Shown: positions 11,567-22,795 of the stretch, piece after piece
Layout: every line of letters begins with the position of its first letter
How positions within the stretch are numbered: position 1 is the first letter of the stretch
Origin: Merluccius polli
Taxonomy: Eukaryota; Chordata; Actinopteri; Gadiformes; Merlucciidae
Assembly: GCA_030340625.1 (NCBI GenBank)
Contig: JAOPHQ010005735.1
Location: forward strand, 36,001-100,000
DNA: 64,000 nucleotides
Direction: 5' to 3'
Position numbers and translations under genes: made by a program
Notes under the pieces: model-generated
The model's input: the letters and a program-made list of their open reading frames with translations, nothing else
Databases searched by the model: none
What the model was told of the DNA's origin: nothing

Positions 11567-11820
11567 CTTCCGTGTTTACCGCGTTCAAGAGATTCAAGAA
11601 ATGCAGCATGTGCGCGTCCAACATTTCACACTTGCCGACCAAAATATCTGAAAAAGATCGCGCAAAGCAGTATCCAGGTATTCTACATGAAAGCGGGGGC
11701 AAATTATTTTGCACTGCATGCAACATTGTGGTGGAACATAAGCGGAAATCTTCCATTGACAAGCATTGTTGTACTGTGTTGTGTTGTGTTGACATGATTA
11801 ATGTGTCAGTGTTTACATAA
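11567..11820 (+). pseudogene. CGGBP1-like zinc-finger fragment of an old hAT element
   Basis: A plus-strand frame of 82 codons contains DRAKQYPGILHESGGKLFC, then TACNIVVEHKRKSSIDKHC. This is the C2H2/BED-like finger of CGGBP1 and of related hAT transposases (C-x2-C ... H). The part to its left is interrupted by the TTAA-flanked element. No downstream transposase core follows, so it is a remnant. Confidence 0.65.
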
Positions 11821-12473
11821 TTATATTGTTTTTTACATAATACTAGAAATCAATAGATAGATTTTTTTATTATTATTTCTTATGTGAAGGCTGAGCCATA
11901 CATATTATTATTTTATAATTATTATTTAATTTAGTATTCAGGAAAGACTGCCTATACACAGTACTAGTATTCATGTTTTTATTTATTTATGATTTAATGA
12001 GGCATTTATGTTTTAACATTTTGTAGGCAACTTCATGTAGTGCTGTGAGGTTCTGTGCACTTTAACTTTTGAACCAACAGGTGCCTTTGGATAAGTAAAA
12101 TCTATTTTGCTGCATTTTTGTAGTCCTGGTAATCTTTTATTTGCCATGTTGGTGAGATTATTTATAGGACCATTTGTCAGTGTTTTTATTATTTTAATTA
12201 ATGTCTTTTTGCAGTAATGACTTAATATTTAACATATTACTCAGCAAAATTGCAGTACTAACTTAATTTTAACATCAGGAAAATCTCAACTTTTATCGCA
12301 ACTTTTATCGCAACTTTCACTTCCTCTTGCACTGTAATCACAACAAAAGCATAAAAACACCGCAAATTTCATCGCAATTTTTTGGAAAAGCTCACGCAAC
12401 ATCAGGCATTTTAGGCCGCAACAATCACAAAAAAGGCCCGCGAAATCCTGGAGGGACTGATATGTGGAGTGTG

Positions 12474-12740
12474 TGATAGCTGGTCTACAGCCTCACACTG
12501 ATTGGACTCTGGGTCTGGGTGGGGCTGCACACCTGTGGTGCAGAGCAATCATGGCACCCAGGATAAACCAGCTATCACCACACACACTCAGGAGAGAGAG
12601 CCACTGTCATGGCAGCACGTAACATCTGCTCGGCAAATACCATCTTCAATAAACGCCTTATTCAAATGCAACCTGTGTCGAAGAGCCCCAGCAAAAGCCA
12701 CTGATGTAGCGTGTGGTAGAGTCCTCTGCTACAACAAAAT
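12474..12740 (+). repeat. Dispersed repeat, copy A
   Basis: Begins GATAGCTGGTCTACAG, contains GGCTGCACACCTGTGGTG and GGCACCCAGGATAAACCAGC, and ends with AATAAACGCC and a C/A-rich tail. Copies with the same landmarks lie at 44350-44620 (same strand) and 34275-35620 (opposite strand, interrupted). Class unknown; a SINE or solo terminal repeat is possible. Confidence 0.75.
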
Positions 12741-13588
12741 AAATACATACATACATACATACATACATACATACATACAAAGGCAGGCGCAGTTGAATCG
12801 AAACAGATATTCTCACAGTGCACTTCACTCACTAAAAGCTGATTCTGAAGCTGAACAATTATACTCTAATACTCTATACTCTAACTCTACGATTCAACAC
12901 AAATGTAACATCCTGGCAAAACCTGCTTTCTTTTCGTGTTTCTGCTTTTTTATGTATATGTTTTAAACCAAGATTAATTGAGCCACACTTCCTGTCTTGG
13001 GCCATATTTCCTCTTCTTTATACTCCACACTCTTATTGCATTCATTGAAATGCAGAACACACACACCGCGATATCTCGTTAATAACCAATTTGACTGGCT
13101 CACCCCCCTCCCCCCTGTACATAAACACAAACATAACTCATGCAATGACTTGCAGCTGTATTAATACCATTCGCGGGTGTGTTTGATTTGTGACAGCGCC
13201 TGTCTCAAATGCTATGTGGATGTATATTGAAGGCCGACTGACAAAGCAGCGGTAAAGCTGCAGAGACAGGAAGATAAATCAAACTCTGCTTCATCCTCCA
13301 TAATCCTCCCCACCGCTGGACTCCGGCTTATCCTCTCCTGGCGGCCAGGGGGAACCAGATATTGTTTTTGTTCTCGGCTTTGTGTCTCAATTTGAAGGCT
13401 CAAAGCCTTTTTAAAGACTCCAGACAATGGCGTCATACCATAATATTCCATATGTGATGATTTAAAATATAAATAATATGCATTTACTGAAACTTGCATA
13501 GTAGTAGTGGTTTACATTTAGCTCAACCTAATTGAGGTTATGTGGGTGTGTGTGCGTGTGTGTATGTGTGTGTGTGCGTGCGTGTGTG
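12741..13588. other. Interval with (CATA)n and no gene
   Basis: A CATA tetranucleotide run (about 12745-12778) is followed by unremarkable AT-rich DNA and a short GT-rich run at 13540-13588. No exon recognised. Confidence 0.55.
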
Positions 13589-14310
13589 CAGGGGCGCAGA
13601 TGGGATTTTTGAACTGGGGGGGACGAAGCTGCCAGAAAATAATTTCAACTGAACATAATTTTTGTGTAACTTGGCCATTTACTAGTGCTCAAATGCTTAC
13701 TATTGTAATAGCCTATGGGTTAATTGCAGTGTGCGAAATACCCAACAATATTCGGGGGGGCTGGCTCCCATCTCCCGATTGTTGCGCAATACTGATCTAA
13801 ATTTTCTCCATATACAGTAGTAGGTCTATAACATTACAATACGCCAAGACAACTACAGCAGGGATAATCAACTGGCTTGTAGGATTGATATACTGATCCC
13901 AAATAAAGAACATTATAGATGATTATGTATGAAACGCCTGATGAAAATGTTATCTGTCTGAAATGCCAATCACCCAACAAAGCCTCATGCCTTATGGAAA
14001 ACACGTTTTATTCATTTGAGCATGAACTACAGTGTGAACAATAACAAATGTATACAGCAAAAAATACACTGCACTCAAGAAAAATGGGTGAAATGGCTAA
14101 TATTTAAAACAAACGACAGATCAAGTACTAGCTATTTTAAATATAGGAACAGCTTGTAGTTTCCTGTTCTTTTTTTGTTTGTTTTTAATTTATTTTATTT
14201 TATTCTCTGTCTGTGTGTGTTTGTCTCCCCATTTGGGAGCTCTGTTATTCACAACTGTCAAAAATGCAATAACGAAAAAGTTACAACAACAAAAAAAAAT
14301 ACACTGCACA

Positions 14311-17300
14311 TTAAATGAAAGACCAAAAAACATCTCTCCTCCTTTCAACTCCCTGAACATACTGCTGAGCAATTTCCTGTTTTTTCAGGCTGTCAAGCCT
14401 CTCTTGGTGGATATGGCACACAGCAATGCCATTGAGCCGTTTTTGCGTCATGGTTGATCGCAACCATGTTTTAAGACGCCGTAATCCACTGAAACTGCGC
14501 TCAGCTTCAGCTGATGATATCGGAACTACCATCAACAATCTAACCAGTGTCTCTACCTGATCAAACAGGCCACGGACTTCTGGGGGCATTTCCTTTAAGG
14601 CATGCACAGCATCTGCAGTGGTGCTGACCTTGTATTTTCTTTTAAACATGGCCAGTTGGACTCTCAAGTCATCTTCTTTAAGCTCGGGATATCTGCGAAT
14701 CGCAGCATCATTTGCTGTGGGAGTCAGGAGAGTGTTTTCTATTTCTTTCAAAGTTTGAATACCTGGTTGCATAAACCTTTCAGAAATCTGTGTATCTACT
14801 GTGTCTAGGACACGGTAGAACTCGACTCTGTAAAACTCCACAGCTGATTGAGGAGTGTATGCAGGAGCCTGCCCAGAATATCTCTTAGGAGGCCTCTGCG
14901 TGCGGGGTAGAACAATCGGTTCTAGAGACAGACTGGCACATCTGTCCTCTGCCTCCTTAAAGACTGCCTCAAAGTGTTCAGTATTTCTTTTAGATTTCAT
15001 GCTGTCCTGGACCAGGGAGACAGCAGACAGCATGCCCTCCATTGTTTGTGTTTTCTTTTGGAGAGCTTTGTTTAAGACCTCTAGCTCATTGATCACCTCT
15101 AAAGCAACCAGAAGTCCCAGGACAACATTCCCCTGTTGCAGTCGAACACGCAAGCCCTCTGCCCGGCTTGCAGACTCAGAGTGACTTGCAGCCATGTCAT
15201 CCAGTGCACTAAGCACCATTCCATATTGGCTGAGAACAGCACGGATAGCAGGTGAGCGTACAGTCCACCTTGTGGGACATAAAGGCCTGATGGACAGCGC
15301 TGGGGCTTCCCCTTCAGCTGCAACAATTGCTCTAAATTTGTCTTTCACCTTACCAGACTGCCCAAAAAATGTGCCCAGATCATGTATCCAGTCAAGAGCA
15401 TTTCGCACTACACATGAGGCTGAGCAAGCTTGTTGTGTAACTAAATTCACACAATGTGCTCCACAGTGTATATATGGTGCTAGTGGCTGTGCTCGCTGAA
15501 TAACAGCCTGTGCACCTGAGTATTTCCCAGCCATATTTGAAGCACCATCATAGGCCTGACCTCTGAGACCTGATAGTGGCAAATTCAGCCTCACCAGGAC
15601 ATCTAAAATGATTCTGGCAAGGTTTTCCCCTGTTGTAATGGTTGTTTCATAAAGGCCTACGAAGTCTTCATGCACTTGTAAATCCTTGTCAACATGGCGT
15701 ACACAGATAGCCTCCTGCTCAACACCAGAGACATCCCTTGTGCCATCCATAATAATGGAGTATTGCAGGACAGGCAAGGACCGGATTTCCTCTGCAATTT
15801 GCCTGATAATTGATGAACTCATCAAATTTATCCGTTCATTCTGACAATCCCATGATGTGTGCATTCCCCTCTTTTGTGCCAACCACCTGCTCAAGGATTG
15901 ATCATCCTCAGCTTTGTATTTTAAGAGCTGACCGTGGTTTCCTTCATGATGGTCATGCCCTCTGAAGGCCAATCCCTGCCTTGCCAGGAACATTTCCCCC
16001 CCTATTATTTTTAACAGGTTTGCTCTGTTTTCTGCTTGCTGCATACTAACTGCACTGCTCAAGTGTGTAGTAACTGGCCTGTTTGCATGTGCAGCAGTTG
16101 TCACAGCCAGTTTGTGACCATCTGATTTTTCATGCATTGAAAATCTTTCAAGGGCCTTTTTCCAGTTTTGAAACCCAGAACTGACAAAAGCTGTGTCTAT
16201 ACTTTTAGCTTGTACTGGTTTACCTGACTTGAAATATTTTGAGCAGTGGAAACACAAAATGCCATCAGTGCCCGTTTGAAAATGCAACCAGGGATACCTG
16301 TCGTACCACGCCTTTTGGAAAGTCAGTGTCCGGTCTTTGAGCACTTGTTTGTGCAAAAGTTTAGGGTCATGTTGATTTGGCTTAGTGTATATCATACTTA
16401 TGTTCGCTTCCTCTCCTTCTGTGTTACCTCCTGTTTCTCCTTGCTCTATCTCTGCTTCTCCTGTCTGTTCTTCCCCCCTCTCTCCTTGCTCTATCCCTGC
16501 TTCTCCTGTCTGTTCTTCCCCCCTCTCTCCTTGCTCTATCCCTGCTTCTCCTGTCTGTTCTTCTCCCCTCTCTCCTTGCTCTATCCCTGCTTCTCCTGTC
16601 TGTTCTTCTCCCCTCTCTTCTTGTTCTGTCCCTGCTTCTCCTGTCTGTTGTCTTCTTGCTTCTCCTTGTTCTGTCCCTGCTGCTTCTTCTGTCTGTTGTC
16701 CTCCTGTTTCTCTTTCTTCATGCTGTCTTTTCCTGCTTTTCCTCACCCCTGGCAAATTCTTTGACTGACTACAGCCTACCTCCCTGTCATCAGAAATCAC
16801 CTGCAGGCCAGGAGAATAATGTTAACATTAAAATTTTATTTTACTTATTATTAATGATGGGACTCATTAATAACCTAATAAAATATTATAATCTAAATAA
16901 TTAGGCCTAAAGCTTTTGTATTTAACTATTCTTAATTGCATGTCAGTATTTAATTATTTGAATTACATTAATTTTGGTACATGATGGAACCAATGCAGAT
17001 ACATTAATTAGCTAATAAAAACAAAATGGTGTTTATTTTTTATGCTTAACATAAAGTGCAATATGAACAAGAAATATGATTGCATTGTTCACAAGACACA
17101 AACTTAAATGTAAATTATCTATAGTCTATAAATTAATCAAGCTTTTCCAGGATTTGTTGTAAACTTTCTATGTCTTAAACACATTTTCAGGAATTAAACT
17201 TCTTCTAAATTAATTTGCTATAGACTTCACAAACAGGCTAATAATAAATAACTATAAATGGTGTTGGATCTTGGAAGCACATCATTGGCCAAGTTGAAAC

Positions 17301-17533
17301 TCTACACCACTGTAATGTTAAAAATAATAATTAAGTTGAAGGATTTGTATGCTAGGCTACTTTTTAAATATTTAAAATGTCTTAACAGTAGGCTAACTAG
17401 CTTAACTAAGTAACTTAGTGCCTTCAAATAACGTTACTCCCATTTATTTTTATTTGAAAACCACTGTCTGGCCTACGGTACTTACATTGTTTGTTTTTTG
17501 AAAAAAAGATGTGATTGTTTTTTGTCTCTTCAT
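14311..17533 (-). CDS. hAT transposase, ZMYM1-like, two exons, intact
   Basis: Exon 1 (17486-17533) encodes MKRQKTITSFFQKTNN and ends in a GTAAGT donor. Exon 2 (14311-16800) starts at a CTGCAG acceptor with VISDDREV, in phase, giving 845 residues. Next comes a low-complexity region with about five 15-residue repeats (TGEAGIEQGERGEEQ). A TTF-type zinc finger follows (YPWLHFQTGTDGILCFHCSK). Then a DUF4371-type catalytic core (MDGTRDVSGVEQEAICVRHV; AYDGASNMAGKYSGAQ; IHCGAHCVNL). The C-terminal hAT dimerisation domain is VPISSAEAERSFSGLRRLKT. No stop or frameshift interrupts it, so the copy is young or maintained. Host domestication is possible but I see no evidence for it. Confidence 0.92.
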
Positions 17534-18100
17534 TTTCTTTCTTCCATAGAGTAATAAAATTCCTTTGTTTAATGGAAATGTTCTGTCACTAGTTCCTTCT
17601 GAGCGTAATGATATTTTCCTACTCGAGTGGTGACACGGCTCACTGTCACGTGATCGCGCTTGTTGCGGATAAATAATGACATGTATCAGCAAGCTATAAT
17701 AACTACACATAGCCAGGAGTAGAAATAAATATCCAGGTTGTAGTAACTGCACTTCAACACATGATGGCAGCAAACATAATACACTGGAGGCGGCGCTCAA
17801 CGCTAGCCATTGTGCGTCATGGAGGCCACGCCTCCTGCGCAGAGATTTCCGGCGGAAGTCGCCGGCTCCCTAGGCAGCGCATCAACACAGAGGCAAAGCT
17901 TAGCGGGCTCTCCACGCGTGGCATTTACATTTACTTCTCCACATGCTTGGTAGATTAAGATAACTAAACCTAAACAAATAAAGTGAGTTATAAGCGATTC
18001 CTGTGTCGGCGGCCTTCTTCCTCGGAGCACAACTCAACACGCTGCACCGCGCTTGCCGCACCGCGCTCTCGGCTAAAGTCCGGGCAGTAGGGGGGAGAGG

Positions 18101-18105
<5 letters not shown>

Positions 18106-18131
<26 letters not shown>
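18106..18131. repeat. (GA)n run
   Basis: A short purine run within the CpG-rich right part of the hAT element. Confidence 0.85.
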
Positions 18132-18512
18132 GGCGCTATTTCTGCTCTGTGCTACAATAATGGGAAGCGGCAAACAGAGCAGAAATAGCGCATATTCTGC
18201 AAATACGAGCGGCGCGAATCCACGCGGTCACCAGTCAGCAAACAGCACGTGGGCGCGGGCCGTGACGTCGACCCTTCTGATTCATCACCACAATGCGGCC
18301 GGGGAGCTAGCCTGGTGATCCGCTAATCAACTAGTCAACACGGCCCCTAAGCGGCCGAGTTCGCGAGGCGGCGCGATTGCACGCGGATCATTCGCGTGCA
18401 GTGGGCATTGGGCCTAACTCTCTCGGCGGGGGACGGATCGGATCTAACTCAGAGGCATATAAAAACTGGGGGGGACATGTCCCCCCCGTCCCCCGTGCTA
18501 TCTGCGCGCCTG

Positions 18513-21500
18513 GGTGTCAGACCGGTTGTTGTCAGCTACTTTCAGGTACATAATCTACAAGTTAAGATTGAACAATACATTAGTACTATGCTGAATCATT
18601 TTTTCTCGTGACATAGGTCAGCTGACAACGTTTTCTAGGGGCCAAAACAATCAATGCCCAAATGACATGTGCAACAGCAAGAAAGCTCACTACAGAATTA
18701 TTAAATATAACAGGATCATGTGACAGATCAGACAAGTCATATGATATGAGAAATTAAGTCAGAGCTCACTGAATAGGATAGATGAACACTTTGAAAGAAA
18801 TGTTATAGGCACCCAGTTCGAGTCAACCGGAAATTTTGAATAACAACTTTATCAAGTGAATTCATACAAAGCCTGCTTCTCCTCAGCAATGTTAGAGTAG
18901 ATGACACAGATATTTATACCTAAGTATCACCAGATTGTACAAAATAAACTGGCTTATGAATGAGAAAAACATCCTCCTTGCTTAAAACAGGGTCTCACAA
19001 TACAATATTTGTGGGAATGTGAACAAAACAAAATCAGACAAAGATGTAATATAATAGGCCTACACAAAATACAAAACTGGACATGAAAAAAATAGAATTT
19101 TACATACATAGCATTTTCCGAGACGGATGTGACGACACACCCGAGCTGCAAGTCGCGATTACGAGACAAATAGAACGCACCATTAGCAACGACATGGCAA
19201 CGTTACCTTATGACTCCAGTAAATAGAGACGACCTTAGTAACGACATGGCAACGTTACCTTATTACTCCAGTAAATAGAGACGATCTTAGTAACGACATG
19301 GCAACGTTACCTTATTACTCCAGTAAATAGAGACGATCTTAGTAACGACATGGCAACGTTACCTTATTACTCCAGTAAATAAAGACGATCTTAGTAACGA
19401 CATGGCAACGTTACCTTATTACTCCAGTAAATAGAGACGACCTTAGCAACGACATGGCAACGTTACCTTATTACTCCAGTAAATAGAGACGATCTTAGCA
19501 ACGACATGGCAACGGGGAAGCTTTCTAAACGTAGTCCCGTCCAAGTTTAGTTAGCGCATTAATCTTTAGACCGGTGATGAGGCTGCTTGCGTCATGACCG
19601 TGCATGTTATCACAAAAAAATGCACACCTCTCCAGCCAATCAGAATCGAGTATTCACCCGGGCCATAGTATAACATGAGATAAACCCCATCCTCCTATCA
19701 ATAGATCAATTAGGGCAGCACCAGAAGTAATGACCAGAACAACGTAAATGTAATAAATAACGAAATAATGTGTAGATTCCCTTTCGCTCATTTGGACAGC
19801 ATTGTAAGGTGCGCCCGCAGGGTGCATTGAGCATGGAGTTGCTATTCCGTTGCGTTGCCATAGAAATGCAATCGAAGTGATGTCAGAAGAAAGGCACAGA
19901 GACACACATTAGCTGTGTTTGAGAAGTTATTTTTTCACACAGGCTGTTTTGAAAAGTACATTTCTCTGAAGGAGTCTGATAAGTTATTTCTGCTTTTCTA
20001 CCCCCTAGAAGTGTGTGGCGTTGTATGATGCCACTGGGGGGTTCAACACGTTCATTTGTATACGCAATTGTAATCGGGCACACTAGCATCGCCGCGGGCC
20101 CAGCTCTGGCTCCGTCGGCAACCCGTGTGTCCGGGTCCGGTCCTCCCGGGTCCAGCACGCTACTGCGTTATAAAGGGAGAGAGTGATTAGCTTCAATGGA
20201 ACACAGGTGTGCCAATCACTCTCACCTGGCGCGGCTCTCCAGAGCCCCCTCCACAGCTCCCCCTTGCGGCTGATGCACCACGCACCCCCACAAAGTGTAA
20301 TAAGGAGTGTGAAGTGGCCCTCTGTCTCATTGCAGTCAGGAACTGCTTTATGGCATGGCACAACTGACTTTTTGGAGAAAAACTGATTGAAAAGTGAAAG
20401 GACTTGTATATTTTTTGATGTGTTTTTGTTTCTTTTTTCCCTGATTACATGGGACATGGGAGAACAATTTCCACAACCCCAAAATGTTATTCATTATTGT
20501 TCGCTGTCATCTGAATACATTTCTGTGAAATTTCCGTTTTGTTTTTTTATTTTGTCTTTATGGTCATGTAACTATTTATACATTCCTGTGACATCACTGC
20601 ACCAAACATCACACCAAAGAAAAGATGTATATAACTTGATTGTGCATTACAGGGTTGAGGTTATACAAGCATTATTACACAAGGAGACCAGGAGGACCAA
20701 AAATAGGGGGAAAAATGGCTTAGACCCTATGTATAGAGAGCAAGAGAGCTTAAATAGAGAGTTTATTTGTTGTCTTGGCTTTGATTCCACAGACAGCATT
20801 GTGTGAAATGTGATAAACATACCGTAAACACACTTGGTATTGGGAGCAACAGATCTGGTCTAGGAAGACGTCAGTGATGGTCCACCTTCCTCTAGGTTAG
20901 GTCACCAACTGCCTTTTACAATCAGAACAATATCGATGTATCCAAAGGACGAAGCTGAGCTGTGTTCGATCAAATTGTCGTGTGGATTTCTCCTGCCAAC
21001 TATTGCATTGTATCAGCCACCAAATTGCAGGCCTACACTTTGTTTATTTCATACCAACTTTAATAAACAGAATTATTTGATTAAAAGCATCACGCAAATC
21101 TGTTCAGCCTCCCATGGATTTGAACGTATCCAACAAACTCCGCCTCCTCCTTGACGTCACCGCCCACCCCCCAGTCCCGTTTCCCGTGATTGGTCACAGC
21201 CTCAGCGCTTGTCTGAGTGGTCACAGCCTCAGAGCTTGTCACACTTATCGCTATGTCACTTTATTGAGTTTTAATAGGCCTATTAGTTTGGTTGACCATG
21301 TCACCCTGTAGATTGTGTGGTCAGTTTATCTAAATGACGTCTGTTTGGAAATTGGCTTTTCCCGAGATATGATGTCTAAAGAGACGCAATGCATTGTGGG
21401 GCAGTTGAGTATTTCCAATTAACTCACGTGGCATACTCGGAAATTCTTGATAATCTAGTGTACATCCGGGCATTACTGGTATCAAAAAAATGTGAGAACG

Positions 21501-22430
21501 CACTACATACTCAATTTGATACTAGTCATACTTAGTATGACTAGTACGTACACAGCCTTAATCTCCCATTTAGTCACAGGCAGGGACGGACACCAGTGCG
21601 AGATATTCTTACAGGCCACTTGACTCCCTCATATCTGACAGAGTATGGGGACAATTTTGACACATTTGACCTAAGGCAGCTTTAATGTATGTTCAGGTAA
21701 CTGCAAGCTGTTGTAGGTTTCTAAGAGAAATGTTAGATCACTGAAATATAGCCTATAATAAAGCATATGTGAACATTAGGAACAAATGTCTAAAATTGAT
21801 GAGGTGTGTCATCAGGCTACGCATGAAGTTTTGAATTTTAAGAAATAATGTAATGCAGTTAAGTAATAATTTATTATTATAGGGGTTATGATCTTATAAA
21901 TAACATCTTATGTTGTTAATAACATGTTTATTAACAGTGAAACCTCTCCTGTGTTATGAAGTGGAAAACTGGATGATTATAATTATGTGCAACATTTATT
22001 TAAAATATTTAATATATTTTAAAAAGTCTAGGATCGTGACTTATTTCGGACCCAAAAACCCCCCAAAACAATTTCAAGAAAACGAGGAGTCCAGACATCT
22101 TAACAATCTGACCACAAAAACAAACAAGCTTTTACATTCACCATTTAACACATTCAGAGGTGTTGGTTGGCTCCAACACTAGAGGGTGCCACCAGACCTA
22201 ACGCTTTAAGGATCAATAACAGGCCACTTGACTAGATGGTAGGAAGACCATGTACTTTATTCAGTAAACTCCACCTAAATAAATTGAAATACCACCTAAA
22301 GCTAAACCTAAAACCTAAAGTACCTAAACCGAAATACTACATAGAAAACATATTGACACCTATAAATACTATATACTATAATACATATCTTATTGACGAT
22401 AATATAATGTCCATCAATTGTTTTGCATTG

Positions 22431-22432
<2 letters not shown>
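18513..22432. other. Gene-free interval between hAT element and ccdc141
   Basis: I recognise no exon, including none for the missing part of rhoq. It holds one clear minisatellite (19189-19514) and a small perfect inverted repeat at about 21521-21547 (TACTAGTCATA/TATGACTAGTA). A GC-rich segment near 20090-20300 looks like part of a dispersed element. Confidence 0.5.
19189..19514. repeat. 52-bp minisatellite, six full units
   Basis: ACGACATGGCAACGTTACCT recurs at 19189, 19241, 19293, 19345, 19397, 19449 and 19501, an exact 52-bp period with only a few substitutions. The low divergence implies recent expansion or homogenisation. Confidence 0.95.
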
Positions 22433-22525
<93 letters not shown>

Positions 22526-22554
22526 TGAGTGAGTGAGTGAGTGTGTGTGTGTGT
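22433..22554 (-). repeat. (CA)n immediately after the ccdc141 stop codon
   Basis: On the gene strand, a (CA)n run of about 120 bp (with a short CACT block) starts directly after the TAA at 22555-22557, so the 3' UTR should begin with a CA repeat. CA repeats in transcripts are known binding sites for hnRNP L. Confidence 0.93.
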
Positions 22555-22795
22555 TTAGAGTAGCACCAGGTACAACAGCCACAATATCACACAAAGTGTC
22601 CCAAACCAGGTGTTCCAGTCCAGGCTGATGATGTCATATACCTCACCAACCAACCACTTTTCAATTCTGTGTTTGACGTGTGTGGCCTGCAGCGTGGCAG
22701 CAGAGTGCAGGGTGGCGTGTTGGTCGGAGGTCTGGACCTGTTCCAGACCAGAGGGGTTGTTGTCCTCTGAGCTCAGCGGCTGGCCTTCTGTCAAC
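22555..22795 (-). CDS. ccdc141: ccdc141 last exon: end of Ig region and membrane anchor
   Basis: Acceptor TTCAG at 22796. It starts with one base that completes the Trp codon of the previous exon and reads LTEGQPLSSEDNNPSGLEQV onward, matching the human Ig-strand spacing after LTW. It ends ISLDWNTWFGTLCVILWLL then YLVLL and stop: one C-terminal hydrophobic segment with almost no residues after it, a tail-anchor arrangement as at the human end. The Ig D-x-G-x-Y motif expected here is not visible, so the Ig fold is degenerate. The upstream open frame (to 22911) is minisatellite, not exon. Confidence 0.88.

Larger units (their letters stand above)
13589..18512 (-). mobile_element. hAT element, nearly 5 kb, with transposase gene
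   Basis: Proposed ends are CAGGGGCGCAGATGGGA at 13589 and the complement of CAGGCGCGCAGATAGCA at 18512. They match at most positions and are followed on both sides by G-runs (GGGGGGACA type). The flanking 8-mers, CGTGTGTG and GGTGTCAG, agree at only five positions, so the target duplication is weak or decayed. The transposase gene sits centrally. The CpG-rich right end may carry its promoter. Confidence 0.65.

Noticed and set aside
16246..16768. Plus-strand frames rich in Ser/Cys/Leu/Pro
   Set aside because: Antisense of the 45-bp repeat region in the hAT transposase; no independent features.
19189..19514. CRISPR-like or regulatory array
   Set aside because: A contiguous 52-bp tandem repeat without unique spacers.
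20083..20457. LTR retrotransposon terminal repeat
   Set aside because: GC-rich segment resembles dispersed elements, but I could not find paired LTRs, a primer-binding site or gag/pol.
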